A stretch of 33,362 bases of DNA from Lachnospiraceae bacterium (GCA_017513125.1 JAFWDI010000003.1:1-33362), one strand, 5' to 3'; counted from the stretch's first letter, positions 1-8,433 are shown. Notes: generated from the sequence alone by a model not told the origin. A program made the numbers and translations.

Positions 1-1
1 C

Positions 2-1375
2 GATTTCGGGCAGGCAGCCCGGCGAGCTTTCCGGCAGGCGCTGATGAAAGCCGCGGCGAAAAACTGCGCCGTGCTGCTGGAACCGTGGTATGATTTCCGG
101 GTGGAGCTTCCGCAGACGAACGTCGGGCGGGCGCTGAACGATCTTCAGAATATGGGAGCGCGGTTCGAGGGACCCGAGATCGAGGGTCCGGCCGGCCGCG
201 CGGCGCCCGGGGACGGCGCGCACGCGGAGGAACTGACCGCGGTCATCACCGGGAGCGGCCCGGCGGCGGGTCTCGGAAATTACCAGCAGGAGCTGACCGC
301 TTACAGCGGCGGGCGCGGCAGGATCGACTGCGTGCCTGCGGGGTTCGCGCCCTGCGCGGACGCGGAAGCCGTGATTGCGGAACGTGGGTACGACCCGGAG
401 AGCGACCGCAGAAACCCGGCAGACTCGGTCTTCTGCACGCACGGGTCCGGCTATACAGTCCCGTGGTGGGAAGCCGATGAGAAGATGCACACGCCGGAAC
501 CGCGGATCCTGGTGGACGGTTCTGTGGAAACTCCGGGAAACGACGTGGAAAACCGGTCGATTCCCGTGGAAAACCCGGGAACGGCTGTGGAAAATGCCGC
601 GCCGGCGAAGAACAGTTATGACGCGGGCCGCGCGCTCGACGCGGAACTCGAGGCGATATTCCGCCGCACCTACGGATCGAAGAGCGGGTCCGGAAACAGC
701 CCGGACGGAGCCGGCGGCGGGAAGTCCGGAAGCATCCGGAGCACGTCCTACGGCAGCGTTACCTACGGCCGCATGGGCGCGGGCGACAGTCTGGACGTGC
801 GGGCCGCGCAGGCGAAGACGAATACGAAGGCGTCGGTCGAGGCATTGCGCGCGGGGACCGGCGGGGCGCCGGCCCGGAAAGAGTATCTGCTGGTCGACGG
901 CTACAACGTCATCTTCGCCTGGGACGAACTGGCCGAACTCGCGCAGACGAACGTCGACGCGGCACGCATGCGCCTGGCCGAGGAGCTCGCGAATTACCGC
1001 GGCTTCCGCGGATGCTCGGTGATCCTGGTGTTCGACGCCTACCGCGTGAAGGGGCATCAGACCGAGTATGTGCGGTGGCACGGCATTGACATCGTCTACA
1101 CGAAAGAAGCGGAGACCGCGGATCAGTATATCGAGAAGACCGCGCACGATATGTCGAAAAAGTACGCGGTGACGGTCGCGACGTCGGACCGCCTCGAACA
1201 GATGATCATCTTCGGGGAGGGCGCGTCCAGACTCTCGTCGCGGGAACTGCAGGCCGAGATCGCACGGGCGAAGGGCCGGATCCGCGAGCGGATCGAGGAA
1301 GAGCGCGGGCCGGATCCGAAGCGGCGGCTGCTGGACGAAGCGGAGCTGGCCGACGCGGACACGGAAGAATCATAA
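2..1375 (+). CDS. Ribosomal-protection-type GTPase fused to a YacP/Rae1-like NYN domain (3' part; 5' end outside window)
   Basis: The reading frame is open from base 2, so the first ATG at 44 is probably internal. Residues just after it (LLEPWYDFRVELPQ, a DLQNMGARFEG segment, then ELTAYSGGRGRIDC) match the EF-G-like domains IV-V at the C terminus of TetM/TetO ribosomal protection proteins; the GTPase domain must lie upstream of the window. A Gly/Ser/Glu-rich linker follows (about 480-880), including short repeats around VENPG. The last part (about 881-1270) is a NYN/PIN-like nuclease domain with VDGYNVIFAW, VFDAYR, KEAETADQYIEK and ATSDRLEQ, the conserved acidic and Asn positions of YacP/Rae1. 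Rae1 of Bacillus subtilis is a ribosome-associated mRNA endonuclease, so the fusion would join ribosome binding and mRNA cleavage in one chain. A role in tetracycline resistance cannot be assumed. The gene ends 36 nt before the ABC operon. Confidence 0.88.
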   Translation, partial: DFGQAARRAFRQALMKAAAKNCAVLLEPWYDFRVELPQTNVGRALNDLQNMGARFEGPEIEGPAGRAAPGDGAHAEELTAVITGSGPAAGLGNYQQELTAYSGGRGRIDCVPAGFAPCADAEAVIAERGYDPESDRRNPADSVFCTHGSGYTVPWWEADEKMHTPEPRILVDGSVETPGNDVENRSIPVENPGTAVENAAPAKNSYDAGRALDAELEAIFRRTYGSKSGSGNSPDGAGGGKSGSIRSTSYGSVTYGRMGAGDSLDVRAAQAKTNTKASVEALRAGTGGAPARKEYLLVDGYNVIFAWDELAELAQTNVDAARMRLAEELANYRGFRGCSVILVFDAYRVKGHQTEYVRWHGIDIVYTKEAETADQYIEKTAHDMSKKYAVTVATSDRLEQMIIFGEGASRLSSRELQAEIARAKGRIRERIEEERGPDPKRRLLDEAELADADTEES

Positions 1376-1411
1376 CTGCCGGCCGGCAGCGGTCGGAAGA
1401 GAGGAAATATC

Positions 1412-2119
1412 ATGCTGAGAATCGAACATCTGACGAAACGTTTCGGAGACCACACCGCGGTGGACGACCTGTCCCTGCATATCGCGCGCGGCGAGATCTA
1501 CGGATTTATCGGCCACAACGGCGCCGGAAAGACCACCACGCTGCGCTCGGTCGCGGGCATCCAGCAGTTCGACGCGGGCGAAGTCCTGATCGGAGGGACG
1601 TCGATCGCGGCCGACCCGCTGGCCTGCAAGCGCCGGATGGCCTACATCCCGGACAACCCCGATCTGTACGACTACATGACGGGCATCAAATATCTGAACT
1701 TCATCGCGGACGTGTTCGGGGTCAATGCCGACGTGCGCCAGGCGCGCATCCGCGACTACGCGGCGCGCTTCTCGCTGACCGACGACCTCGCACAGCCGAT
1801 CGCCGCGTATTCCCACGGCATGAAGCAGAAGCTCGCGATCATTTCGGCCTGGCTTCACGAGCCCGAGCTGATCCTGATGGACGAGCCGTTCGTCGGTCTG
1901 GACCCGAAGGCTTCGCATCTGCTGAAGGAGATGATGCGTGAACTCTGCGACCGAGGCGGCGCGATCTTTTTCTCGACGCACGTGCTTGAGGTCGCAGAGA
2001 AACTCTGCGACAAGGTCGCCATCATCAAGCAGGGCCGCCTGATCCGCTCGGGTACGATGGATGAGGTCAAAGGCGACGCCTCTCTCGAAGAGGTGTTTCT
2101 GGAACTGGAGGGAGACTGA
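1412..2119 (+). CDS. ABC transporter ATP-binding protein
   Basis: A 235-residue ATPase of the ABC-2 exporter type. The Walker A motif GHNGAGKT lies at residues 34-41, the signature SHGMKQ at about 134-139, and Walker B LILMDEP with the catalytic Glu at 157-158, followed by a D-loop GLDP and a switch His in STHVLE. The start at 1412 is preceded by a purine-rich AGAGGAAA. The stop overlaps the start of the permease gene by one base (TGATG), so the two are translationally coupled and form one exporter. The substrate cannot be read from the sequence. The short C-terminal region after the H-loop is typical of two-gene exporters in Bacillota. Confidence 0.95.
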   Translation: MLRIEHLTKRFGDHTAVDDLSLHIARGEIYGFIGHNGAGKTTTLRSVAGIQQFDAGEVLIGGTSIAADPLACKRRMAYIPDNPDLYDYMTGIKYLNFIADVFGVNADVRQARIRDYAARFSLTDDLAQPIAAYSHGMKQKLAIISAWLHEPELILMDEPFVGLDPKASHLLKEMMRELCDRGGAIFFSTHVLEVAEKLCDKVAIIKQGRLIRSGTMDEVKGDASLEEVFLELEGD

Positions 2120-3738
2120 TGCTGAAGGTCCTTCTGAAAAAACAGCTGACGGAGATCTTCCGGGGGCATTACTATGACGCGAAAAAGAACACCGGCCGCT
2201 CGCGCAGCGCGGTGATCGGGCGCTTCATCGCCTATTTCGCCGTCATGGGCGGTGTGCTCGGCGGCTGCTTCACCTTGTTGTCGTCTTTCCTCTGCCCGCC
2301 GCTCGCCGCGGCCGGTGCGGGATGGCTCTTTTACGCCATTATGGGCATGATCGCGGTCATTCTCGGCGCGTTCGGCAGCGTGTTCAGCACGTATTCGACA
2401 CTTTATCTCGCGAAGGACAACGACCTCCTGCTCTCCATGCCGATCCCCGTGCAGGACATCATGATCTCGCGGCTTCTGTCCGTGTACCTGATGGGTCTTT
2501 TGTACTCCGGAACGGTCATGGTCCCGGCGTTTCTCGTCGCGGGCGCGAGAGGCATGGGGCCGGCGGGCGCCGTCGGCGGATTTCTGCTGTGGATCCTGAT
2601 CTCGATCTTCGTGCTCGTACTGTCCTGCCTGCTGGGATTCGGTGTGGCGAAGGCGAGCCTGAAGCTGAAGAATAAGAGCATTACCCGCGCGGCGTTCGCG
2701 CTCGTGTTCATCGCCGCGTATTATCTGATCTATTTCCGTGCCCAGATCGTGCTGCGCGAGCTGATCGACCGCGTGTCGGCCGGGGGCGTCACGGTCAGCG
2801 GCCCGGCGTGGATCCTCTACGGGTTCGGCCGGGCGGGCGAGGGACGTCCGCTGCCGCTGCTGCTCTGCGCGGCGGTCGTCCTGGTGCTGTTCTTCGTGAC
2901 CTGGACGGTCCTGAAGCGCACGTTCCTGGATATTGCGACCGCGTCGGGCGCGACAGGAAAGGCAGTGTACCGTGAGCGCCGGACCGAACAGAAGAGCGTG
3001 GCGCGCACGCTGCTTTCGCGGGAGTTCGCGCGCTTCACCGGAAGCTCGAACTATATCCTGAACTCCGGCATGGGAAGCATTCTGCTGATCGTGCTCGGAG
3101 TCGTGCTGCTGATCAAGGGCGGCGCGGTCATCGATGTGATGAGCTCGATGTTTACGGGCGGAGCGGCTTCCGCGGATCCCGCCTCCGTCGGAGCGGCGGC
3201 GGTGATCATGTGCGCGGTGATCTGCCTGGCCGCGGCGGTGAACGACACGGCCGCGCCGTCGGTCTCGCTCGAGGGAAATACGCTGTGGCTCGTGAAGTCA
3301 TTGCCCGTGACGACGATGCAGATCCTGACCGCGAAACTGAAGATGCAGATGATCCTGACGGGCATCCCGGCCCTGTTCTGCGCGGTCTGCGCGGTCGTAA
3401 GGCTCCAGATCGGCCCGGCGGAGAAGGTCCTGTTCGTCGTTGTCTGCGCGCTGAACGTCTGTATGCACGCGCTCTGGTGCCTGATCATGGGCCTGTCGCG
3501 GACGAACCTGAACTGGACGCACGAGATCGTCGTGATCAAACAGAGCCTGAACGTGTTTCTGGCCATGCTGGGCGGCTGGATCTGCGCCCTGGTGCTGGGC
3601 GGGGGGTTCATGCTGATCGGCCGGATCGTCGGAACGGCGGTCTACCTGGCGCTGGCAGCCGCGGTCTGCGTGGTCCTGTCGCTGATCCTGTTCTCGTGGA
3701 TCCGGACGCGCGGAGTGAAGATCTTCGACGCGCTTTAA
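2119..3738 (+). CDS. ABC exporter permease, multi-spanning membrane protein
   Basis: A 539-residue protein with about twelve hydrophobic segments in two blocks, separated by a soluble stretch near residues 270-310 that is rich in Arg/Glu (YRERRTEQK). This length and layout fit the large single-chain ABC-2 permeases that pair with one ATPase in Clostridia. The N-terminal cytoplasmic segment is basic (KKQLTEIFRGHYYDAKKNTGRSR). The ATG shares a base with the upstream stop codon, and an upstream GGAGGGAGA serves as ribosome binding site. It acts in the cytoplasmic membrane with the preceding ATPase. Substrate unknown. A strong intrinsic terminator follows at 3777-3810, ending the unit. Confidence 0.9.
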   Translation: MLKVLLKKQLTEIFRGHYYDAKKNTGRSRSAVIGRFIAYFAVMGGVLGGCFTLLSSFLCPPLAAAGAGWLFYAIMGMIAVILGAFGSVFSTYSTLYLAKDNDLLLSMPIPVQDIMISRLLSVYLMGLLYSGTVMVPAFLVAGARGMGPAGAVGGFLLWILISIFVLVLSCLLGFGVAKASLKLKNKSITRAAFALVFIAAYYLIYFRAQIVLRELIDRVSAGGVTVSGPAWILYGFGRAGEGRPLPLLLCAAVVLVLFFVTWTVLKRTFLDIATASGATGKAVYRERRTEQKSVARTLLSREFARFTGSSNYILNSGMGSILLIVLGVVLLIKGGAVIDVMSSMFTGGAASADPASVGAAAVIMCAVICLAAAVNDTAAPSVSLEGNTLWLVKSLPVTTMQILTAKLKMQMILTGIPALFCAVCAVVRLQIGPAEKVLFVVVCALNVCMHALWCLIMGLSRTNLNWTHEIVVIKQSLNVFLAMLGGWICALVLGGGFMLIGRIVGTAVYLALAAAVCVVLSLILFSWIRTRGVKIFDAL

Positions 3739-3776
3739 ACCGCGCGGCCCGCGGAACGCGCGAATAACGTATGCGG

Positions 3777-3810
3777 AAAAGCCGTTTCCTTCCGGGGAAG
3801 CGGCTTTTTT
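3777..3810 (+). terminator. Intrinsic terminator of the ABC exporter operon
   Basis: An 11-bp stem AAGCCGTTTCC / GGAAGCGGCTT with one G:T pair and a six-base loop, followed directly by a T run. It lies 38 nt after the permease stop codon. Confidence 0.88.
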
Positions 3811-3867
3811 GGGAAATTCTTAATATCGATTTGACGGATTTTTGGTTTTTCTTTGCTGTATTGGTAT

Positions 3868-3873
3868 TATAAT
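3868..3873 (+). promoter_or_regulatory. Candidate -10 box for the URO-D-family gene
   Basis: A perfect TATAAT in an AT-rich leader between the ABC terminator and the gene at 3938. No good -35 lies at 16-18 nt. A TTGACG at 3831-3836 is too far upstream (31 nt). The promoter may need an activator, or the -35 may be very weak. Confidence 0.35.
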
Positions 3874-3937
3874 TGGATTAAGAATGACTTAAAATCACTC
3901 CGCGGAGAGGAGTATTGTTAGAAGGAGGATAGAAAAG

Positions 3938-4984
3938 ATGATCACTGCACGTGAGAACATCCTGAAGGCATATCGACATGAGAAGCCTTATTGGGTCCCG
4001 TCGCAGACGACGGATCAGGACACCTGCATTCCTTCCTGCCTTGAGGAGGGACCTACCGGCCTCGGCATTACCGAGGACGGCTGGGGCGTGCACTGGGTGC
4101 TGGATCCGAGCCAGCCCGGTCCGTTTCCGGATGAGAGCTTTCAGGTCCTGACGTTTGACGAGCTGGAGGACTGGAAAGAAAAGGTGGTCTTCCCGGATCC
4201 CGAGAAGTACGACTGGGAAGCGGCCGCCGCGAAAGATACCGCGGGCTGGGACCGGGAGAATAAGATCTCTTCTGTCATTATCGTGAACGGCATGCTGGAG
4301 CGCATGAACGCTCTGATGGGCATCGAGGATTCGATCACGGCGATCATGGCGGACCCGGAGGACGCGTTCGATCTGCTTTCCGCGATCGCGGACCAGAGGA
4401 TCGGTTATCTGAAGAAGATCGCGAAGTATTATAAGCCGGATAAGATCCAGTTCCATGACGACTACGGCGCGGTGGACCGCCTGCTGTTCCCGCCGGATGC
4501 GTGGCGTGAGGTCATTAAGCCGAACCTGAAGAAGGTCGTCGATGCCTGCCACGACCTCGGCATGATCTATGAGCATCACTCGTGCGGCTTCATCCGCCCG
4601 CTGATTCCGGACTTCATCGAGTTGGGCATCGACGCCTGGAACCCGGTGCAGTTCACGAACGATCCGAAGGCGCTCCTGGAGGAGTACGCCGGAAAGCTCA
4701 CGTTCGTCGGAGGCTTCGATAATCTGCACATCCTCGACCGTATCGGTGCGACGTATGATGAGAAGTACGCGCACATGCTGGAGATGATGGAAACGCTGGA
4801 GCCTTACGGCAGCTGGGTGGCGCAGCCGTCCCTGATCGATATGGCTTCGACGGAAGCCCTGATCGACTCGCTGTATAAGGTAAACGCACCGCTGATGGAG
4901 GCTGTCGGCATCGAGGCGAAGCGCCCCGAGAACTATCGGACCGAGTCCGTGTACGACACCGCCGAAAACATCGGAGATAAGTAA
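3938..4984 (+). CDS. Uroporphyrinogen decarboxylase (URO-D) family protein, probable corrinoid-methyltransferase-like
   Basis: 348 residues of the URO-D/MtaA/CmuA superfamily. The HHSCGF motif at residues 213-218 gives the His and Cys that bind zinc in cobalamin:coenzyme M methyltransferase relatives; true HemE decarboxylases lack this site. It is followed by an acidic, Asn-rich stretch (ELGIDAWNPVQ), and the C terminus has the family's GGFDN segment. The strong AGGAGG ribosome binding site just before 3938 fixes the start. In the family such proteins move methyl groups between methoxylated or methylated substrates and a corrinoid protein. No corrinoid protein, activating ATPase or transporter gene is adjacent, so the substrate is unknown. 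The gene stands alone between a terminator and a convergent operon. Confidence 0.85.
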   Translation: MITARENILKAYRHEKPYWVPSQTTDQDTCIPSCLEEGPTGLGITEDGWGVHWVLDPSQPGPFPDESFQVLTFDELEDWKEKVVFPDPEKYDWEAAAAKDTAGWDRENKISSVIIVNGMLERMNALMGIEDSITAIMADPEDAFDLLSAIADQRIGYLKKIAKYYKPDKIQFHDDYGAVDRLLFPPDAWREVIKPNLKKVVDACHDLGMIYEHHSCGFIRPLIPDFIELGIDAWNPVQFTNDPKALLEEYAGKLTFVGGFDNLHILDRIGATYDEKYAHMLEMMETLEPYGSWVAQPSLIDMASTEALIDSLYKVNAPLMEAVGIEAKRPENYRTESVYDTAENIGDK

Positions 4985-5006
4985 AAGGACCCCGAAGGGT
5001 CCTGAA
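4983..5006 (-). terminator. Hairpin between the convergent URO-D and murI genes
   Basis: A perfect 7-bp stem AGGACCC / GGGTCCT. Read on the minus strand it has a TTCG tetraloop and is followed by TTTTAC, so it best serves as the end of the murI operon. On the plus strand it has no T run but may still slow convergent transcription. Confidence 0.65.
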
Positions 5007-5009
5007 GGA

Positions 5010-5834
5010 TCAGCTGCGGAACAGACGCCACATCTGTTCGAGGACGCTGACGTCCTGAAGACTGTTTAAGAACGTGACCGCGCCGCCTGCCGGCGCGGTC
5101 TCTTCATGCGCCGCGCGCAGCAGCCCGCGCTCTTCGAGTACCTCGCGCAGGTGCCTGGCGGTCCCGTCGCCGCCGTCGAACAGCCGTACACCGCCGCCCA
5201 GAACGGCGGCGATCTCGTCTTTCACGTAAGGGAAATGCGTGCAGCCCAGCACGACCGCGTCGATATGTCGGCCGGGGTACTGCGCGAAGTGGCTTACGAG
5301 GACCTCACGGACCTCCGGGCCTTCGGTGATTCCCTGCTCGATCAGCTCGACCAGCCCGTGGACCGGGAGCAGGGTCACGTTCGCCTGCCCCGAGAACTGT
5401 CCGAGCAGCCGCGCGAACTTTTCAAGCTTCAGCGTGACCGGCGTCGCCATCACGACGATGTTTCCGCCGGGGAACGCGGTCACGGCGGGTTTCAGCGCGG
5501 GTTCAATGCCGATCACCGGAAGCTCCGGATGTTCCGCCCGCAGGATCTCGGCCGCGGCGGAAGTCGCGGTGTTGCATGCGATCACGAGCGCCTTCACGTT
5601 TTTCCCGATCAGGTGTTCGGCCGCACGCACGCTCAGCTCGCGAATCTGTTCCGGAGTCTTCGTGCCGTAGGGCGCGTTCGCGGAATCCCCGAAATAGATA
5701 AAATCTTCCTCCGGGAGCACGCGCACCAGGTCCTTCAGCACCCGGACCCCGCCCATGCCGGAGTCAAAGACCCCGATCGGCGCGACGGGAGAGAGCTCGG
5801 TTTTTTCGATGATGTCAGTCATGGTCAGATCCAT
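5010..5834 (-). CDS. murI: Glutamate racemase
   Basis: 274 residues. The enzyme interconverts L- and D-glutamate, supplying D-Glu for peptidoglycan in the cytoplasm. The family signatures are all present: GVFDSGMGG near the N terminus, YFGDSANAPYG, the first catalytic Cys in ACNTATS (C87) and the second in LGCTHFPY (C198). Its neighbours form an operon with dut, a DUF2156 gene and a GNAT gene. The start is not certain: the ATG at 5834 overlaps the GNAT stop by 10 nt, and a second ATG four codons later (5822) is as plausible. Neither has a strong Shine-Dalgarno, which suggests translation coupled to the upstream gene. It is the last gene of the unit, with a hairpin just beyond its stop. Confidence 0.96.
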   Translation of the reverse strand: MDLTMTDIIEKTELSPVAPIGVFDSGMGGVRVLKDLVRVLPEEDFIYFGDSANAPYGTKTPEQIRELSVRAAEHLIGKNVKALVIACNTATSAAAEILRAEHPELPVIGIEPALKPAVTAFPGGNIVVMATPVTLKLEKFARLLGQFSGQANVTLLPVHGLVELIEQGITEGPEVREVLVSHFAQYPGRHIDAVVLGCTHFPYVKDEIAAVLGGGVRLFDGGDGTARHLREVLEERGLLRAAHEETAPAGGAVTFLNSLQDVSVLEQMWRLFRS

Positions 5835-6937
5835 TCATTGATCAATATCCGGTCCGGACGGCGGATGCCGGCGGCCCCGGGGAGCTCCCGGACGCCGAAG
5901 ACCCACTCGGCCAGCGAGGCCGGATCCATATCGAACAGGGGCCGGGGCGCGGAATCGGCTTCAGCCGCACCCTGCCGCGCGAGCGAGCCGCCTTCCGGCC
6001 CGACGGTCAATGTCCACAGCCCGTCATACAGTTCCAGTATATCATCATGATACTCCAGCGTGAACGTCTGAGGCGCGTCCGAGCGCAGAGGCTTAACCAA
6101 TTCCGCGGGATCGAGAGGCCGGACCATGATCTTCGGCTGCTCCGGAGCGGGCCGCAGGCCGTGCGCGGTCAGGAACCGGGTGCGCTGCGGCTCCGGAAGG
6201 ACCAGCTCGCGCACGAGCGCCCCGCCGTCGTCGTTCGGCCAGAAGCAGAGATATCCTCCGGGCAGGACGACGACCTTTCCGTCCTCCGCGGCCATTTCTT
6301 CGATCAGCTCGCGGAAATAGCGTTCGTCGCGGACCAGGTAGGTGTCGCGCTCCGCTTCCAGGACCGTCGAGGCGGCTCCGGCGAGTGCGGCGCAGTCTTC
6401 CGGCCCGGCGATCCGTCCGGCGGCCGCCAGGGCGTCCGCGTCCGCGGTGAGATAGTTCGTCTGCAGATATACGGTCCGGAAATCGAACGGCAGATACACC
6501 TGTTCGTTCGCCGGCATCAGGAAGATGAACGGGTCCTTCCGGGCCGCGCCCCGCGCGAACGCCTCCTTAAGGAGCGAGGCCATCAGGCCGCGGTGCCGGT
6601 ATTCGGGCAATGTCGATACCCCCACGACATAGTCCGCCCGCACCGTGTTCGGCCGGCCGTGCCGCTGTCCGAACACCACGCTGCAGGGGTCCAGGTGGAT
6701 CATGGCGGCCAGGCGGTCTGCCTCGCAGCCGCGTTCTGCCGTGCAGACGCGGTCCGCCGCACCGTCCGGAGCCGCGGCTCCCGCAGCTTCACGCTCGGTG
6801 ACGCCCAGGATGACATTGTCCCCCTTCAGCGTAAAAAAAGCGTCCAGAAACGCCTGCGTGTCCTCGGGAAAGATCCGTTCCCAGAGCGCGCGGGCGAGCG
6901 GACGCTCATGTTCGTTTATCTGATGTTCATATGCCAT
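5825..6937 (-). CDS. GNAT acetyltransferase, Eis-like architecture
   Basis: 370 residues from the chosen start. A longer frame begins at 6985, but the ATG at 6937 has an excellent GGAGGA six bases upstream, so it is preferred. The N-terminal half holds an acetyl-CoA fold with VVGVSTLPEYRHRGLMASLL, the R-x-x-G-x-A/M phosphate-binding loop of GNAT enzymes. Later segments (FLMPANEQVYLPFDFR and a C-terminal sterol-carrier-like half) resemble Eis-type proteins, which carry a GNAT pair and an SCP2-like domain. Residues about 60-80 are a low-complexity Ala/Asp-rich insert. The acceptor is unknown; Eis relatives acetylate aminoglycosides or lysines of proteins, which is only a family hint. It overlaps murI and follows DUF2156 by 44 nt. 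Confidence 0.82.
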   Translation of the reverse strand: MAYEHQINEHERPLARALWERIFPEDTQAFLDAFFTLKGDNVILGVTEREAAGAAAPDGAADRVCTAERGCEADRLAAMIHLDPCSVVFGQRHGRPNTVRADYVVGVSTLPEYRHRGLMASLLKEAFARGAARKDPFIFLMPANEQVYLPFDFRTVYLQTNYLTADADALAAAGRIAGPEDCAALAGAASTVLEAERDTYLVRDERYFRELIEEMAAEDGKVVVLPGGYLCFWPNDDGGALVRELVLPEPQRTRFLTAHGLRPAPEQPKIMVRPLDPAELVKPLRSDAPQTFTLEYHDDILELYDGLWTLTVGPEGGSLARQGAAEADSAPRPLFDMDPASLAEWVFGVRELPGAAGIRRPDRILINEWI

Positions 6938-6981
6938 GGCCGGTCCTCCGGCCCGCCGCGTGCCTGTGCCGGCCGCTGCGG

Positions 6982-7890
6982 TCATTTTTCCTCGATCATG
7001 AATTTCTTCACCATCGCGATCGGATAGTAGGACTCCTTCGCCTTCCGCAGGCCCGGAAGCCCCATGTCGTCCTCGCGGTTCACGAGCTCCGCGTCGGGGA
7101 ACTCGTGGATGAGGAACTCGCGGTTTATCAGCGCGTACAGTCCGCGGATGTCCGCGTTCGCTTTTTCGTTATGGATGATGGCCATCTTTCTCGCGGCATT
7201 ATACGTGCCCGCCGAGAAAGCCTCCAGCTGTCCGTCGATCACGATGCCGCCCATGTGCGCGTCGAAAAGCGGGAAATCGCAGAACATATCCTCGAGACCC
7301 TCGATCTCGGCCTCGATGTGATGTCCGACGTCATCGTCCTTCGAAGCTCTCCAGCGGTCCAGCAGCGCGAACACCTCCGCGCGGTCCTCCGGCCCCATCG
7401 AGCGGTACTCCCAGCGGCCCTCGTACTCCTTCAGGAAGGCATTGATATGATTTTTCTTCTTATGATACTTCTTCCCGGGGAGCGTGCGCAGCTTCTCCGC
7501 GTCGTAGAGGTAGTCCGCGTAGTCGCGGTTCTCGCTGATGCGGTACTTATCCTCGGGCAGGTCCAGCAGCTCGAGCGCCTCCTCGTCCACACCGTAGATC
7601 AGCAGCGGCTTCCCGAGATCCTCGTGCGAGTAGCGTTCGCATTCGCTGAAATAAAACGGCAGGTCCTCCGCGGAGCACAGGGGGAGCGACAGGAACACGT
7701 CGTCCTCGTCCGCCATCCGCCAGCCGAGGCAGCGGTCGTCGCAGATGCAGAACTCGGGGTGGTAATATCTGCGCCACAGGTAAGTGTCAAAGACCGTGCT
7801 GTCGCAGGTCAGGGTCGGACGCATGTCGAAATAGCGGATAATGCCGGGGATGTCCGAGGCTTCCAGTTTTTTAAAAGTCCATTCGCTCAT
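6982..7890 (-). CDS. DUF2156 / phosphatidylglycerol-lysyltransferase-like protein
   Basis: 302 residues from the ATG at 7890 (MSEWTFKKL). The open frame extends upstream to 8088, but that part is antisense to dut, is Arg-rich and does not look like protein. The family's features can be seen: a lysine-rich KKYHKKKNHINAF motif near mid-protein, GHHIEAEIEGLEDMF, and a GNAT-like second half with NEKANADIRGLYALINREF and EDDMGLPGLRKAK. DUF2156 is the cytoplasmic domain that in MprF transfers aminoacyl groups from tRNA to lipids. Many Clostridia have free-standing copies whose substrate is unknown. There is no membrane segment, so it is cytosolic or peripheral. It sits 29 nt after dut and 44 nt before the GNAT gene in the same operon. 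Confidence 0.85.
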   Translation of the reverse strand: MSEWTFKKLEASDIPGIIRYFDMRPTLTCDSTVFDTYLWRRYYHPEFCICDDRCLGWRMADEDDVFLSLPLCSAEDLPFYFSECERYSHEDLGKPLLIYGVDEEALELLDLPEDKYRISENRDYADYLYDAEKLRTLPGKKYHKKKNHINAFLKEYEGRWEYRSMGPEDRAEVFALLDRWRASKDDDVGHHIEAEIEGLEDMFCDFPLFDAHMGGIVIDGQLEAFSAGTYNAARKMAIIHNEKANADIRGLYALINREFLIHEFPDAELVNREDDMGLPGLRKAKESYYPIAMVKKFMIEEK

Positions 7891-7919
7891 AACTTCTCTT
7901 AAATGGCAGATCGTGTGTT

Positions 7920-8360
7920 TCAGCGGCCGGTCGAGCCGAAGCCGCCGGCGCCCCGCGCGGTATCGGTCAATGACTCGGTCTCGCGGAACTCCGCGGTCAC
8001 GACAGGGACGAACACCGCCTGCGCGATCCGTTCGCCGGGCTCGACGGTGCGCGTCTCGCCCGAGTGGTTCAGCAGCCCGACCATCCATTCGCCGCGGTAG
8101 TCGGGGTCGATCACGCCGACCTTGTTCGCGGGGGCCAGGCCTTTTTTCGTCGAGAGCCCGCTTCGCGCGAAGACCAGTCCGACGTATCCCTCCGGAATCT
8201 CCATCGACAGGCCGGTCGGAATCATCACGGTTTCGCCCGGGGCGATGACCGCGGCTTCGTCCAGGCAGGCACGCAGGTCGCAGCCTGCGGAACCGGCGGT
8301 CTCATAGGAAGGGACGACCGCGTTCGCGCGCAGCTTCTTTACTTTCACGGGAATGTTCAT
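7920..8360 (-). CDS. dut: Deoxyuridine 5'-triphosphate nucleotidohydrolase (dUTPase)
   Basis: 146 residues, the normal length of trimeric dUTPases. It hydrolyses dUTP to dUMP and pyrophosphate, keeping uracil out of DNA and feeding thymidylate synthesis. All five motifs can be traced: AGSAGCDLRA (motif 1), RSGLSTKKGL (motif 2), GVIDPDYRGEW with the catalytic Asp (motif 3), GERIAQAVFVP (motif 4) and GAGGFGSTGR (motif 5, the C-terminal arm that closes over the substrate). First gene of the dut-DUF2156-GNAT-murI operon. The 115 nt before it are very GC-rich and contain a 12-nt direct repeat but no promoter I can identify. Confidence 0.97.
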   Translation of the reverse strand: MNIPVKVKKLRANAVVPSYETAGSAGCDLRACLDEAAVIAPGETVMIPTGLSMEIPEGYVGLVFARSGLSTKKGLAPANKVGVIDPDYRGEWMVGLLNHSGETRTVEPGERIAQAVFVPVVTAEFRETESLTDTARGAGGFGSTGR

Positions 8361-8404
8361 AAGCCGGCCTTTCCGGATGCGCGGGCGCCCGCCCGGCGCT
8401 GCGT

Positions 8405-8433
8405 CCGCTGCGGTTCTGCTCCCGCTGCGGTTC
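8405..8433. repeat. 12-nt direct repeat upstream of dut
   Basis: CCGCTGCGGTTC occurs at 8405-8416 and 8422-8433 with a five-base gap, in the non-coding interval between the tRNA-Cys terminator and dut. It could be an operator or simple GC-rich slippage. No function can be assigned. Confidence 0.5.

Noticed and set aside
2..1375. Calling the first gene a tetracycline-resistance gene
   Set aside because: Only the C-terminal domains are visible, the NYN fusion is a distinct clade, and resistance cannot be inferred from this part.
3831..3836. TTGACG as the -35 of the URO-D gene promoter
   Set aside because: The only good -10 box is 31 nt away, too far for a sigma-A promoter.
7891..8088. N-terminal extension of the DUF2156 protein
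   Set aside because: It is antisense-frame sequence within dut, extremely Arg-rich and unlike the family. The ATG at 7890 starts the recognisable protein.
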